A stretch of DNA of 30,818 bases from Ruminococcus sp. GTDB taxonomy: Bacteria; Bacillota; Clostridia; Oscillospirales; Ruminococcaceae. Of the stretch, positions 23,432 through 30,818 are shown piece after piece (the stretch's first letter is position 1; each line of letters begins with the position of its first letter). The stretch spans positions 1 through 30,818 of the forward strand of contig JAIDNR010000356.1 in the NCBI GenBank assembly GCA_029063695.1. The letters are read 5' to 3'. A program made the position numbers and the translations under genes. The notes beneath the pieces are model-generated. The model was not told where the DNA came from, did not search any database, and was given only the letters and a program-made list of their open reading frames with translations.

Positions 23432-24245
23432 AACTTTTTATATTGTATTTTTTGCAAAATTCTATAGCTGTACTTTTAAGGGTATAATCAAGTCTGCTGA
23501 AACAGAAATTCTTTATGTGCTTAGGTATATTTTTATAATATGCCTCTGAGATTCCTCCTGCAATACAAGCCATTGTATCAGCATCTCCGCCGAGTGATAC
23601 GGCATTGCGGACTGCACTTTCATAGTCGCTTGATTCCAGAAATGCCACTATTGACGGCGGTACGCTGTAATCTGTACTGCTGTCAAATTTGTAATGCGGT
23701 TTTATGGTACGGAGACTGAAATCAAGATTATATCCGAATTGACGGCTTATAAAGTTTTTTATGGTATCTTTCAATTCACCTTGCCAAGCAAGCCATACTG
23801 CACACGCAACAGCCTGAGTTCCTTTAATCGCTTCACGGCAGTTGTGAGTATACATACAGCTTGCTTTTGCCTGCAAAAGTACCTGCTCTATCGTATCATA
23901 GGCATAGCCTACAGGTACAGCTCTCATTGCACCGCCGTTGCCGTAACTGCGTATTCTTCTCATGTTTTTCGGATTTTTTGCCCATTCCGAAAACATATTA
24001 CCATAACCCGCATAAGGAAAATATGAATAGTACTGCTTGTACTGTACTGCGTATTCTTTGGCACGTCTCCTGATGTGTCTTTTTTCTATATCTTTACCAT
24101 TAAGAAGAATTGCTTTGCATACTGCACAAGTCATAACGCTGTCGTCAGTGAAAGTACTTTCCCTGCTGAACTCAAAATCATAGTTCTTTGTGCAGTGGAG
24201 TTCATAGTATGAGCCGATTATATCGCCGAAAAGTGCACCGAACAT
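23415..24245 (-). CDS. ADP-ribosylglycohydrolase family protein (DraG/ARH-like)
   Basis: 276 residues. The dinuclear Mg site motifs are intact: FTDDS (32-36) and GGDADT (219-224), with GNGGAMR (102-108) between. The family removes ADP-ribose from proteins, nucleic acids or small molecules; the target is not evident here. It is cytoplasmic. Its ATG overlaps the upstream channel gene stop codon (TAATG), so translation is probably coupled. It is the last gene of the birA operon. Confidence 0.92.
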   Translation of the reverse strand: MFGALFGDIIGSYYELHCTKNYDFEFSRESTFTDDSVMTCAVCKAILLNGKDIEKRHIRRRAKEYAVQYKQYYSYFPYAGYGNMFSEWAKNPKNMRRIRSYGNGGAMRAVPVGYAYDTIEQVLLQAKASCMYTHNCREAIKGTQAVACAVWLAWQGELKDTIKNFISRQFGYNLDFSLRTIKPHYKFDSSTDYSVPPSIVAFLESSDYESAVRNAVSLGGDADTMACIAGGISEAYYKNIPKHIKNFCFSRLDYTLKSTAIEFCKKYNIKSFGNDD

Positions 24246-24862
24246 TATTTTATTATATACTTTTTGACAGCAGGAATAAGCATTCCGCCGACCGCATTTC
24301 CGAGTGCAACGGTAAGAATATATAATGCACCGTCAATTGTTACATCTGCCGAAAAATAATAGAAACAGTCGGCAACGGAATGATTGAATCCGCTGAGAAT
24401 GAATATCATAACAGGAACGCAGATTCCGAAAACAAATGATACATCTGATTTGTCACGGCAGTTTTTTCCGTTTTCAACTGCAAGATACATAAGCATACCG
24501 CAGAATATGCCTAAAATAAATCGGCTTGCCATACCGTCAGCGATTTTTGCAGTCATTATATTTACTGCCGAGGCATGAATTTTATCCCATATATGTGTGA
24601 ATCTTATGAGAAGTGCGGTAATTCCTGTTCCTGTGATATTTCCTGCAAGCGTCATAAGAACTTCCGTAATATAGGACGGATTGTTTTCGGGAATATATCC
24701 CACTTTGCCTGTATACAGTGCAAATCCTGAACGGACTATAGTGAAAAGTCCGAAGCTGAAAAGAAATGCTCCGACTATCTTATTTTCCGAAGAAAGATAG
24801 ACTATTCCACCTATTCCTATCATAATTCCGGCAAGAACTGCCTTTATAAATGTTTTTAACAT
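24245..24862 (-). CDS. Formate/nitrite transporter (FNT) family channel, short form
   Basis: 205 residues with six hydrophobic segments. FNT marks are ALYTGKVGY (about 48-56), GNITGTG (74-80) and the pore histidine H161 in SGFNHSVAD. FNT channels pass formate, nitrite, hydrosulfide or lactate; this one is shorter than FocA because the termini and loops are trimmed, and its substrate is unknown. ATG 24862 with AGGAG 11 bases upstream is preferred over TTG 24871, which is too close to that site. It is 28 bases downstream of the flippase gene and overlaps the next gene by one base. Confidence 0.85.
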   Translation of the reverse strand: MLKTFIKAVLAGIMIGIGGIVYLSSENKIVGAFLFSFGLFTIVRSGFALYTGKVGYIPENNPSYITEVLMTLAGNITGTGITALLIRFTHIWDKIHASAVNIMTAKIADGMASRFILGIFCGMLMYLAVENGKNCRDKSDVSFVFGICVPVMIFILSGFNHSVADCFYYFSADVTIDGALYILTVALGNAVGGMLIPAVKKYIIK

Positions 24863-24890
24863 AAAATTCAATACTCCTAAAATATATCCT

Positions 24891-26318
24891 TTATTTTTTC
24901 AGAACTTTTTTAATTGTTGAGATTAGAGCCTTGTAATTGACAACAAGGACAACGGCGAATATAATAATATTCCAAACCTGCCAGCATGATATATCGGCAA
25001 TTATAAGCCAGCTCATAAGAAAAGCAAGTCCCGTATTCACAAAAGATTTTATAGCATTAAATCTGAATGGCACATAATATCTTGCATCAATCATTCTTGC
25101 ACAGTAGCATATATAATAGCTCAGGAATGTTGCAAGAGCCGCACCCTGCACTCCCCATTCGGGTATAAGAAAGAAGTTCATAACAAGATTTACGGCAAAT
25201 GCGGCAAAACTTGTCCAGAAACTATTTTTTGAAAGTTTCCGTGCATTATAGATTCCGCTGAGGAACTGGTCAAGCGACATAAAAATTGCTGCTATAACGA
25301 GAATAGGTGTATATATATATATTGTGCCGTATTCTGCATAATTTGAGCTGTTTGTTAGGAATGAAGATACAGGCTTGATAAGCATGAGAAGTCCTGCCGA
25401 AGCAATAAAGAGAATGGATTCATAAGCATCATATACACGATGATAGAAATTGTTTACGTCTCGGGAATTGCTTTCGGTTATGGCGGACATATTCCATGCC
25501 GAACAGAAAATAGTTGAAACCATGGAAATGAGATTAGGAATTTTGTTTGCAACGGCATAAAGACCCGCAATATCTTTTCCGAGTTCAACACGTGTGCTGT
25601 GCATTTTTGTAATGAAAAGTCTGTCGGAAAGACTTGTGGCAGTCCACATAACAATTGTCGGAATAAGCGGAACAGCAAATCTCAACATTGATTTTGCAAG
25701 TTTCGGACTGAACCGTTGCAGACTAAAAAACTTTCCCAGTCTTGCCGTAATGAACAGAAATACCGACGAACATAAATCGGAAAGTATAACCGAAATCATG
25801 AATCCTTTTACACCCATATCCATTCCCTTAATAAATATCATATTGAATATAAAAAGAGTAAGAGTTGCAAGAATGCCGTCAAGAGAGAATAATTTTACCA
25901 TATCTCTTGAACGTACAAACTGTGCAAAAAGCATTTTTATTGATGACATGGCGATGTATATTGCAAGAAGCGTAGCATTGCCCTTGAGAAAATCAAGAAG
26001 CGGTATGAACCGCAGTCCTGGAACGACAAGCATAACAACAATAAGTCCGACAAATGTAATGCAGGCAGAAGTTGAGAACACAGTTTTTTTTCTGTATTTC
26101 TTATCAAGACCGAAACGAATCATATACTCCTGCAATGCAAATGTAAAGACAGGCTGTAAAAACAAAGCAGTCATTTCAAGAAGTTCTTTTGTATTCATAT
26201 CATCAGGACTGATATATTCTGTATATAGTCTTGTGAGAAGCAGGACAAGTATTTTTGAGCCGAAATTTCCGATTGCAAAGATTATGGTATTGAACGCAAG
26301 TTTTTTATATTTATTCAT
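24891..26318 (-). CDS. Polysaccharide flippase (Wzx/MurJ-like, MOP superfamily)
   Basis: 475 residues with 12 to 14 predicted transmembrane segments. It begins KLAFNTIIFAIGNFGSKIL, typical of the polysaccharide-biosynthesis (RfbX/Wzx) branch, and contains LRFAVPLIPTIVMWTATSLSDRLFI. It should move lipid-linked glycans across the membrane. No glycosyltransferases are adjacent, which is unusual for a Wzx gene. The ATG overlaps the birA stop by 8 bases, so translation is probably coupled. Confidence 0.88.
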   Translation of the reverse strand: MNKYKKLAFNTIIFAIGNFGSKILVLLLTRLYTEYISPDDMNTKELLEMTALFLQPVFTFALQEYMIRFGLDKKYRKKTVFSTSACITFVGLIVVMLVVPGLRFIPLLDFLKGNATLLAIYIAMSSIKMLFAQFVRSRDMVKLFSLDGILATLTLFIFNMIFIKGMDMGVKGFMISVILSDLCSSVFLFITARLGKFFSLQRFSPKLAKSMLRFAVPLIPTIVMWTATSLSDRLFITKMHSTRVELGKDIAGLYAVANKIPNLISMVSTIFCSAWNMSAITESNSRDVNNFYHRVYDAYESILFIASAGLLMLIKPVSSFLTNSSNYAEYGTIYIYTPILVIAAIFMSLDQFLSGIYNARKLSKNSFWTSFAAFAVNLVMNFFLIPEWGVQGAALATFLSYYICYCARMIDARYYVPFRFNAIKSFVNTGLAFLMSWLIIADISCWQVWNIIIFAVVLVVNYKALISTIKKVLKK

Positions 26319-27261
26319 CGCAGTTCTCCCTGATTCTCAGTAAATTAGCCTCTCCTGAAACAAGAGTTCTTATGCCTTTGTCTGTCTGCACAATGAGATT
26401 TGCATTATCGTCAATGCCGAGGGCTTTTCCCGTAATATGTTCACTGCCAATATTGGCGGAAATTATATTACCCGTAAGCATTTCTCTGCGTCTGTATTCA
26501 TTAAGATGAGACTTTTTTTCAATTTCTGAAAGACGAAGTTCAATATTTTTAAGAATTAATTCACAGAGTTTATTTCTATTGATTATTTTTCCTGTTTCCT
26601 GCTGAACTGAAGTAACACAATTACTGAGTTCGCCAAAGTCATTGTAAAGAACATTTATTCCTATGCCGATGACTGCATAATCAAGCGTGTTAAATTCAAG
26701 ACCAAGAGAAGCTTCAGTAAGTATACCGCATATTTTCCTGTTATTCATATATATATCGTTAACCCACTTTATCTGTGTTGAGTGACCCGAAAGAAGTTCA
26801 ACCGATTCGGCGACGGCAACGGAGACAGCCGAAGTGATAAGCGGGGCAAATTCAACGGAAAAATCAGGACGTATAATAACGCTCATATAAAGACCTTTTC
26901 CATAAGGTGAAACAAAAGTTCTCCCGAGCCGTCCTCTGCCCGAATTCTGTGATTCCGCAATTACAACCGTACCGGATTCCGCACCGTCCGAAGCAAGATT
27001 CTTTGCATAGTTATTGGTGGAATCGGTTTCGTCAATGACAATAATTCTGCCGTAATGAGAAATAAGTTCAGGCGATAATTTATTATTATCGGGAGAAATT
27101 CTGTAGCCTTTTGAAGTAACAGAATCTATAATAAAGCCGTCATTTCTGAGTGCCTGAATATTTTTCCAGACAGCATTCCTGCTTACACCGAGAGAAGCAG
27201 CAATATTTTCACCCGAAACAAAATCACCCGAAGCAAGTTTCTGAAGTAATATTTCTTTCAT
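26311..27261 (-). CDS. birA: Biotin-[acetyl-CoA-carboxylase] ligase / biotin operon repressor
   Basis: 316 residues; the two-function form. An N-terminal winged helix (about 1-55, GENIAASLGVSRNAVWKNIQ) is followed by the ligase core with GRGRLGR (108-114) and KWVNDI (165-170), and a C-terminal SH3-like cap. It makes biotinyl-AMP and biotinylates carboxylases, and may repress biotin genes. No biotin biosynthesis genes are in the window. First gene of a four-gene operon with a consensus promoter. Confidence 0.95.
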   Translation of the reverse strand: MKEILLQKLASGDFVSGENIAASLGVSRNAVWKNIQALRNDGFIIDSVTSKGYRISPDNNKLSPELISHYGRIIVIDETDSTNNYAKNLASDGAESGTVVIAESQNSGRGRLGRTFVSPYGKGLYMSVIIRPDFSVEFAPLITSAVSVAVAESVELLSGHSTQIKWVNDIYMNNRKICGILTEASLGLEFNTLDYAVIGIGINVLYNDFGELSNCVTSVQQETGKIINRNKLCELILKNIELRLSEIEKKSHLNEYRRREMLTGNIISANIGSEHITGKALGIDDNANLIVQTDKGIRTLVSGEANLLRIRENCDE

Positions 27262-27280
27262 CTGAAAATCCTTTCATTTT

Positions 27281-27297
27281 AATTTAATCTTTAAATT
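27281..27297. promoter_or_regulatory. Palindrome over the birA transcription start
   Basis: AATTTAA-TCT-TTAAATT is a perfect 7-3-7 inverted repeat just downstream of the birA -10, over the expected transcription start. It does not resemble the usual long BirA operator, so any regulator is unknown; AT-richness makes chance occurrence possible. Confidence 0.35.
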
Positions 27298-27299
27298 GT

Positions 27300-27328
27300 A
27301 TTATATCATTTTTTACATGACTTGTCAA
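27300..27328 (-). promoter_or_regulatory. Sigma-A promoter of the birA operon
   Basis: On the minus strand TTGACA (27328-27323), 17 bases, TATAAT (27305-27300); full consensus. Confidence 0.88.
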
Positions 27329-27411
27329 TATTGCCGATTAAGATATTGGAATTACAGTTTGCTTTGTTTCAGCGAAATTCTGCTGTTTACGACTAAAAAA
27401 ACTCCTTGAAA

Positions 27412-27513
27412 TTAGTTCGATACTCATAAAGAAGTTTAAGCCCCGAAGCAATTATTGATAACTGCTTCGGGGCTTATTGTTAATATTCGATTAATCGCAT
27501 AAATCAGAATTTA
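27412..27513. repeat. Cassette end block A, copy 2
   Basis: 102 bp, 99 of them identical to 195-296. It ends exactly at the TAA stop codon (27511-27513) of the cargo gene and contains the same GC-rich hairpin. Confidence 0.95.
27437..27476. terminator. GC-rich hairpin in block A, copy 2
   Basis: AAGCCCCGAAGCA (27438-27450) pairs with TGCTTCGGGGCTT (27463-27475), extended by one T-A pair, with a 12-base loop. Identical to copy 1 and placed 35 bases after the cargo stop codon. Confidence 0.7.
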
Positions 27514-28011
27514 ACAGTTACTAACGCTGAACCTTAATTCATAAAACTGCTTCACCCATTCAGGTAGTGTTTTATAGCTGCTTTCAGATTTTATTGCTTG
27601 CAGAGTACTTTTTCCAACCCTTTTATCCAATATAGCAAAAATGCGAATAATATAATTATCGCTATTCAGTGCATCGGAAATTGGCATCTGCAGAAATGCA
27701 GTTGCTGCTGACAAAAAATCCATTTCATTATAGGTACAGTTTTTATCCCATTCAGTCTTTAGTTTTTCTTTCCTCTCTTCCCACGGAATACCATTATCAT
27801 GAAGCCTTGATATTGCAAATTCTTGTTCATATCCTTCTATCCATGAAAAGTCAACCAATTCTGTTTTATCTATAAGAACAGCGGCTCGACCATAAGCATT
27901 ATGGACATCATGATAGCGTGTCAAGAAATAAGTAATTTTATCTTTTAACGCTTCACATAAAAAATTTGATAATTGCTTATTAAGACCAGACCACGATTTG
28001 TAATGATTCAT
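27511..28011 (-). CDS. Hypothetical protein, possibly SF0329 family (cassette 2 cargo)
   Basis: 166 residues, soluble, no signal peptide. The C-terminal part (SDALNSDNYIIRIFAILDKRVGKSTL) and the central RYHDVHNAYGRAAVLID recall a small uncharacterised family named after SF0329 of Shigella; this is from memory and moderately sure. No catalytic motif is recognisable. GGAGGAG lies 5 bases upstream of the ATG, immediately at the edge of block B, and the stop codon is the last triplet of block A. It is read from the block B promoter. Confidence 0.8.
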   Translation of the reverse strand: MNHYKSWSGLNKQLSNFLCEALKDKITYFLTRYHDVHNAYGRAAVLIDKTELVDFSWIEGYEQEFAISRLHDNGIPWEERKEKLKTEWDKNCTYNEMDFLSAATAFLQMPISDALNSDNYIIRIFAILDKRVGKSTLQAIKSESSYKTLPEWVKQFYELRFSVSNC

Positions 28012-28046
28012 TGAACTCCTCCAAATTCCGATTTATCTTAGTAATA

Positions 28047-28075
28047 ATTATACATCAAAGCCGTTACATTGTCAA
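28047..28075 (-). promoter_or_regulatory. Perfect sigma-A promoter of cassette 2
   Basis: On the minus strand TTGACA (28075-28070), 17 bases, TATAAT (28052-28047). It differs from the cassette 1 promoter by one spacer base. Confidence 0.9.
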
Positions 28076-28081
28076 TAGAAA

Positions 28082-28122
28082 CGCCATAGCACTTTTGACT
28101 GAAAATCATAAATGTTATGGCG
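28082..28122 (-). terminator. Hairpin in block B, copy 2
   Basis: Arms 28082-28094 and 28110-28122. The base CGCCATA/TATGGCG is retained, but the upper stem carries a C-A mismatch and a G-U pair on the minus strand, so it is weaker than copy 1. It is followed on the minus strand by TTTCTATT. Confidence 0.55.
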
Positions 28123-28164
28123 AAAACTTCTTTATGAGTGCCCGTCTTTTGTGCAGGACTTTTT

Positions 28165-29037
28165 TTATTGAGCAAGAAGTTTTGACATATATTCTTCTGT
28201 GGAATAAAGTCCGCTTCTGTTATAACGTCCTATGCCGTAGAGACAGTCGGTATCGTGAGTAATATAGTTCGGGAGTTCACGGCAGGTTAAAGTCATGAGA
28301 AAGCCGTTTTCACGGATTACAGGCAGGCTTTCACGGCTTACTTTTCCGAAAGGATAAGTGAATACAACAGGAGTATAACCAATATTTTCTGTAAAGCTGT
28401 TTTGCAGATGTGAAATATCATCATTAAGCTTTTTTCTGTAATCGGATTCTGTTTCTCCGTCGGCAATTCCACACCCGACACGCTCACCTTTGAGTGAGTG
28501 CATATTATATGTGTGATTTCCCAGTTCTATCCGTTCTGAGTTCTGTAATTCTTTAATATCGTCCCATGTAAGATATGAGTATCTCTGATTATGAGGGTCA
28601 ATAACCGCATCGTTATCCGTATAGCTTCCGACTACCGAGACTAAAGCGGTCATATCATATTTTTCGAGCAGAGGCACAAGTATGGACAGATTATTATAGA
28701 ATCCGTCATCAAGAGTAATCATGACGCATTTTTCGGGCAGAGGCCCTTTATTTCGTGTATAATTGATGACCTGTTCCGCCGTAACTGTTGAATATCCGTT
28801 TGTTTTAAGCCATTGGAGGTCATTTTCAAGCTGTTCGGGAGTTACAATATATTCCGATGGTGTATCGCCGTATACACTGTGATACATGATTACAGGCAGA
28901 AATACAGCGTCCTCATTATCCTGTGCAGATGAAAGGAATATTTTTCCTATAAAGAAAAAAACTGAGCAGATTGAAAAAATAATTGCATCTATCATAAGCA
29001 GATTGAGAAATCTTTTTACATTATAGCATCTGTACAT
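28165..29037 (-). CDS. Polysaccharide deacetylase (CE4, NodB fold), membrane-anchored
   Basis: 290 residues. An N-terminal transmembrane segment (about 12-34) is followed by a NodB-type deacetylase domain. Motif 1 is TLDDGF (108-113, D110 and D111), motif 2 is H175-x4-H180 (HTYNMH), and motif 3 is FTYPFGK. These bind a divalent metal and carry the base for N- or O-deacetylation of peptidoglycan or other polysaccharides outside the cell. ATG 29037 is preferred over GTG 29046, which overlaps the GGGTG ribosome binding site. It is a single-gene unit; its terminator appears split by cassette 2. Confidence 0.92.
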   Translation of the reverse strand: MYRCYNVKRFLNLLMIDAIIFSICSVFFFIGKIFLSSAQDNEDAVFLPVIMYHSVYGDTPSEYIVTPEQLENDLQWLKTNGYSTVTAEQVINYTRNKGPLPEKCVMITLDDGFYNNLSILVPLLEKYDMTALVSVVGSYTDNDAVIDPHNQRYSYLTWDDIKELQNSERIELGNHTYNMHSLKGERVGCGIADGETESDYRKKLNDDISHLQNSFTENIGYTPVVFTYPFGKVSRESLPVIRENGFLMTLTCRELPNYITHDTDCLYGIGRYNRSGLYSTEEYMSKLLAQ

Positions 29038-29158
29038 AAAAATCACCCTTTATAATCTATTCGTCAGTAATCCGCAAAATGCCTGTACACAAAAAAGTAA
29101 TATTTTTTCTTTGCCATGAATATATTGGGATAAAAGGTTATAATAATGAGGTGAAGTT

Positions 29159-30313
29159 ATGACACGCTTTAAACGCCGTAAAATTGCAGGAGCTGTCAAA
29201 TGTATGATTTTGATGCTTGTTCCGTTCTGTACGGCAGGAATTGCAAAAAGTATACCTGTTATAAAGTCGGCGGTTGACAGAATGGGGAGTATCTCGGTCG
29301 GCGGAACTGAAGAAGAAGCGGTACAAAAATCATATGTTATTCCGCATGAAAATGCATCGGAAGATATTCTTGACGGAAAAATTATTTTGTCTGAGGGATA
29401 TGGTATTTCGGCAGAAGAATTTCCGTATGAAGTCGGACTGCAAAGTCCGCTTGATATGGCTTCGGACAATCCAGGTGACAAGCCTTATCCCGAAGAAGAT
29501 GAATGGGCAGCAGACGGTGTACCTGTTGTCCGCACCACATACGGTGAATACAGCGGAACTACCTATTTTAATCTTTCAGACGGCGGACAGGTTAATAATA
29601 AAACATCGCTTTCAAATGAAAGTCTGATTGAAGAAAGCCGCAGACTTCCTGATTTTACTATATCTGATACTAACGAACCGCAGGTGCTTATTTATCATAC
29701 CCACACAACAGAAAGTTTTGAACCTTATGTGCGTGACAATCTTGATGCTGGTTTCAACTACAGAACTACTGACGAAACAAAAAATATGATTATGGTAGGC
29801 AATGCAATTCAGGCAGAACTTGAAGCACAGGGAATAGGCGTTATTCATGTTACGGAGATTCATGACTATCCGTCTTATAACGGCTCATACGGACGGAGCA
29901 GGGAAAGTATAGTGCCGATTCTTGAACAGTATCCTACAATAAAAGTTGCACTTGATATTCACCGTGATGCTATTTCAAATTCTGATTTTGCCGCACAGCC
30001 GTATATTGAAATCGACGGCAAAGAAGCGGCTCAGATTATGATAATATCAGGCTGTGACGACGGTACACTTGATATGCCGAACTATATGAAGAATTTCCAT
30101 TTTGCCTGTAGCCTTCAGCAACAGTTTGAAAATGATTATTCAGGCTTCACACGTCCGATATTATTTGATTATCGTCACTATAATCAGGATTTGACTACAG
30201 GAAGTCTGCTTATTGAAGTCGGTTCTCACGGCAATACACTGGAGCAGGTGCAGTATTCAGGACAGCTTATCGGTCGTTCTCTCAGCAATTTACTTAACAG
30301 AATCAAGGAGTGA
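29159..30313 (+). CDS. spoIIP: Stage II sporulation protein P (SpoIIP)
   Basis: 384 residues. After an N-terminal membrane segment (about 10-32) and a variable acidic region, the SpoIIP amidase/endopeptidase domain covers about 175-380. Diagnostic segments are VLIYHTHTTESF, IHDYPSYNGSYGRS, VALDIHRDAI and TGSLLIEVGSHGNTLEQ. In spore formers SpoIIP works with SpoIID and SpoIIM to thin septal peptidoglycan and drive engulfment. GAGGTG precedes the ATG. A TATAAT at 29139-29144 is suggestive, but neither a good -35 nor a sigma-E promoter is clear. It is followed 6 bases later by a small gene. Confidence 0.95.
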   Translation: MTRFKRRKIAGAVKCMILMLVPFCTAGIAKSIPVIKSAVDRMGSISVGGTEEEAVQKSYVIPHENASEDILDGKIILSEGYGISAEEFPYEVGLQSPLDMASDNPGDKPYPEEDEWAADGVPVVRTTYGEYSGTTYFNLSDGGQVNNKTSLSNESLIEESRRLPDFTISDTNEPQVLIYHTHTTESFEPYVRDNLDAGFNYRTTDETKNMIMVGNAIQAELEAQGIGVIHVTEIHDYPSYNGSYGRSRESIVPILEQYPTIKVALDIHRDAISNSDFAAQPYIEIDGKEAAQIMIISGCDDGTLDMPNYMKNFHFACSLQQQFENDYSGFTRPILFDYRHYNQDLTTGSLLIEVGSHGNTLEQVQYSGQLIGRSLSNLLNRIKE

Positions 30314-30319
30314 AAAATT

Positions 30320-30625
30320 ATGAGGCTAAAAAATAAAACAGCGGTCAGAGCGATTCTTGTGTATATCGTCTTGACCGTCGGTACGCAGATGTTCCTGTAT
30401 TCTTATACAAATTCATATAACAGGCTTACAGATGATAAAATTACACCTGCAAGCCTGACTATAGATGATGATAGTGCTGAACTTAAAATTTTAAACAGAA
30501 GCTACAGTTTCAGTTTTGATAAAATATCTCCTGAAAACAAGTCATATTTTATTGCATATCTTTTTGCACCTGATGAACTCAGGGCAGAACTGCTGTTCTT
30601 TCTTGGATTCCCTTATTTGTCATAA
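30320..30625 (+). CDS. Small membrane protein downstream of spoIIP
   Basis: 101 residues, not recognised. One N-terminal transmembrane segment (about 9-29) is followed by a short extracytoplasmic domain of about 70 residues. It starts 6 bases after the spoIIP stop codon with AAGGAG overlapping that end, so it belongs to the same transcript. Its last 47 bp overlap the 3' end of a convergent minus-strand gene. The ending FFLGFPYLS could be native or could reflect a shifted frame. Confidence 0.7.
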   Translation: MRLKNKTAVRAILVYIVLTVGTQMFLYSYTNSYNRLTDDKITPASLTIDDDSAELKILNRSYSFSFDKISPENKSYFIAYLFAPDELRAELLFFLGFPYLS

Positions 30626-30818
30626 CATCATCATAGAAGCAGTTGAGTTCACCTGCATAATATAAATCAGCATTTGGAAAGCGGCGGAAATCATCTGGCT
30701 TATAAAGACTGAAAGGTTTTTCAAGTTTTATTCCGATTTTATTAATAGTATATGCGACAAACTGTGAGCAGACAAAGCAGTTTTCTCTCTCCCAGTTTAT
30801 ATTAAGGTAAACAGCGAT
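30579..30818 (-). CDS. 3' part of a gene running off the right edge; possible papain-fold hydrolase
   Basis: An open minus-strand frame enters at the window edge and stays open for 79 codons to TGA (30581-30579). It reads VYLNINWERENCFVCSQF, then a KPFSLYKPDDFRRFP segment. The CSxF pattern followed by a short helix and a KPDDF segment recalls C-terminal parts of permuted papain-like (YiiX-type) proteins, where such a Cys can be catalytic. This is a weak similarity from memory. The amino-acid composition looks coding. Confidence 0.6.
   Translation of the reverse strand: MAVYLNINWERENCFVCSQFVAYTINKIGIKLEKPFSLYKPDDFRRFPNADLYYAGELNCFYDDVMTNKGIQERTAVLP

Larger units (their letters stand above)
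27412..28150 (-). mobile_element. Cassette 2: conserved shell with unrelated cargo
   Basis: A 739-bp unit with the same two end blocks as 195-1222 in the same order and orientation, but enclosing a different gene. The 15-mer CTCATAAAGAAGTTT at 27423-27437 recurs inverted at 28124-28138. No recombinase is inside. Comparison of the two units shows that the exchangeable part is essentially ribosome binding site plus coding sequence. Confidence 0.7.
28023..28150. repeat. Cassette end block B, copy 2
   Basis: 128 bp, 121 of them identical to 1095-1222. Three of the seven differences cluster in the distal arm of its hairpin. It ends directly against the cargo ribosome binding site. Confidence 0.95.
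27394..28167 (-). terminator. Split terminator of the deacetylase gene, interrupted by cassette 2
   Basis: TAAAAAAACTCCT (27394-27406) and AGGACTTTTTTTA (28155-28167) are inverted complements at 12 of 13 positions and bracket the second cassette. The right arm begins at the deacetylase stop codon, and on the minus strand the left arm ends in a run of seven T. As at cassette 1, this looks like an intrinsic terminator with the cassette in its loop, though the stem is weaker. Confidence 0.45.

Noticed and set aside
27281..27297. birA palindrome as an autoregulatory BirA operator
   Set aside because: It lacks the long-spaced half-sites typical of BirA operators and is purely AT, so only an unassigned palindrome is reported.
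1..30818. CRISPR arrays, tRNA or rRNA genes, prophage or insertion-sequence transposase genes
   Set aside because: No regularly spaced repeats, cloverleaf-like sequence, rRNA-like sequence or recombinase motifs were seen on either strand by eye.

Overview
The window looks like a chromosomal segment of a low-GC Firmicute, most likely a cellulosome-forming Ruminococcus or a close relative in the Oscillospiraceae. The evidence is a type I dockerin on a secreted peptidase, a Spo0A response regulator, a SpoIIP homologue, the eukaryote/archaeal-type short ProS, and a GH26 mannanase lipoprotein with a GH95-family neighbour. I see no rRNA, tRNA or CRISPR. Many genes have near-consensus sigma-A promoters (TTGACA, 17 bp, TATAAT), so transcription units can be read quite directly.

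Layout, left to right. 195-1222 is a self-contained cassette carrying an alpha/beta hydrolase. Next, all on the minus strand, come proS followed by a dockerin-bearing M23 peptidase, a GNAT acetyltransferase followed by a cysteine-cluster protein, carB, and deoD. Divergent from deoD is the plus-strand operon ppk1-pssA. Convergent to it is spo0A-flavin reductase (minus), then the minus-strand carbohydrate operon GH95, GH26 mannanase, degenerate HAD protein. A lone plus-strand zinc-ribbon membrane protein is followed by a minus-strand operon of an LRR lipoprotein, two NTF2-like lipoproteins and a MIF/tautomerase-like protein. Then come a plus-strand TtcA-type tRNA thiolase and the minus-strand operon birA, flippase, formate/nitrite-type channel, ADP-ribosylglycohydrolase. 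27412-28150 is a second cassette of the same design as the first but with a different cargo. It is followed by a polysaccharide deacetylase (minus) and, at the right edge, spoIIP with a small membrane protein (plus) and the 3' end of a minus-strand gene.

The most unusual structure is the pair of cassettes, about 27 kb apart in the same orientation. Each has the same 102-bp block (99/102 identical) that ends exactly on the cargo stop codon. Each has the same 128-bp block (121/128 identical) on the other side, which holds a hairpin terminator and a perfect consensus promoter and ends at or shortly before the cargo ribosome binding site. Between these two shells sit completely unrelated genes. 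A 15-bp inverted repeat lies near both ends. In both loci the sequences just outside form the two halves of a hairpin, as if each cassette had landed in the loop of the intrinsic terminator of the upstream gene. I know of no named element with this design. It behaves like an insulated, exchangeable one-gene cassette with no transposase or integrase of its own in the window.

Other points of interest are a HAD-fold protein and a GH95-family protein in one operon that both appear to have lost family catalytic residues, three perfectly phased decamers upstream of spo0A, and a palindrome abutting the -35 of the lipoprotein operon. Function calls rest on motif recognition by eye. No database search was possible.
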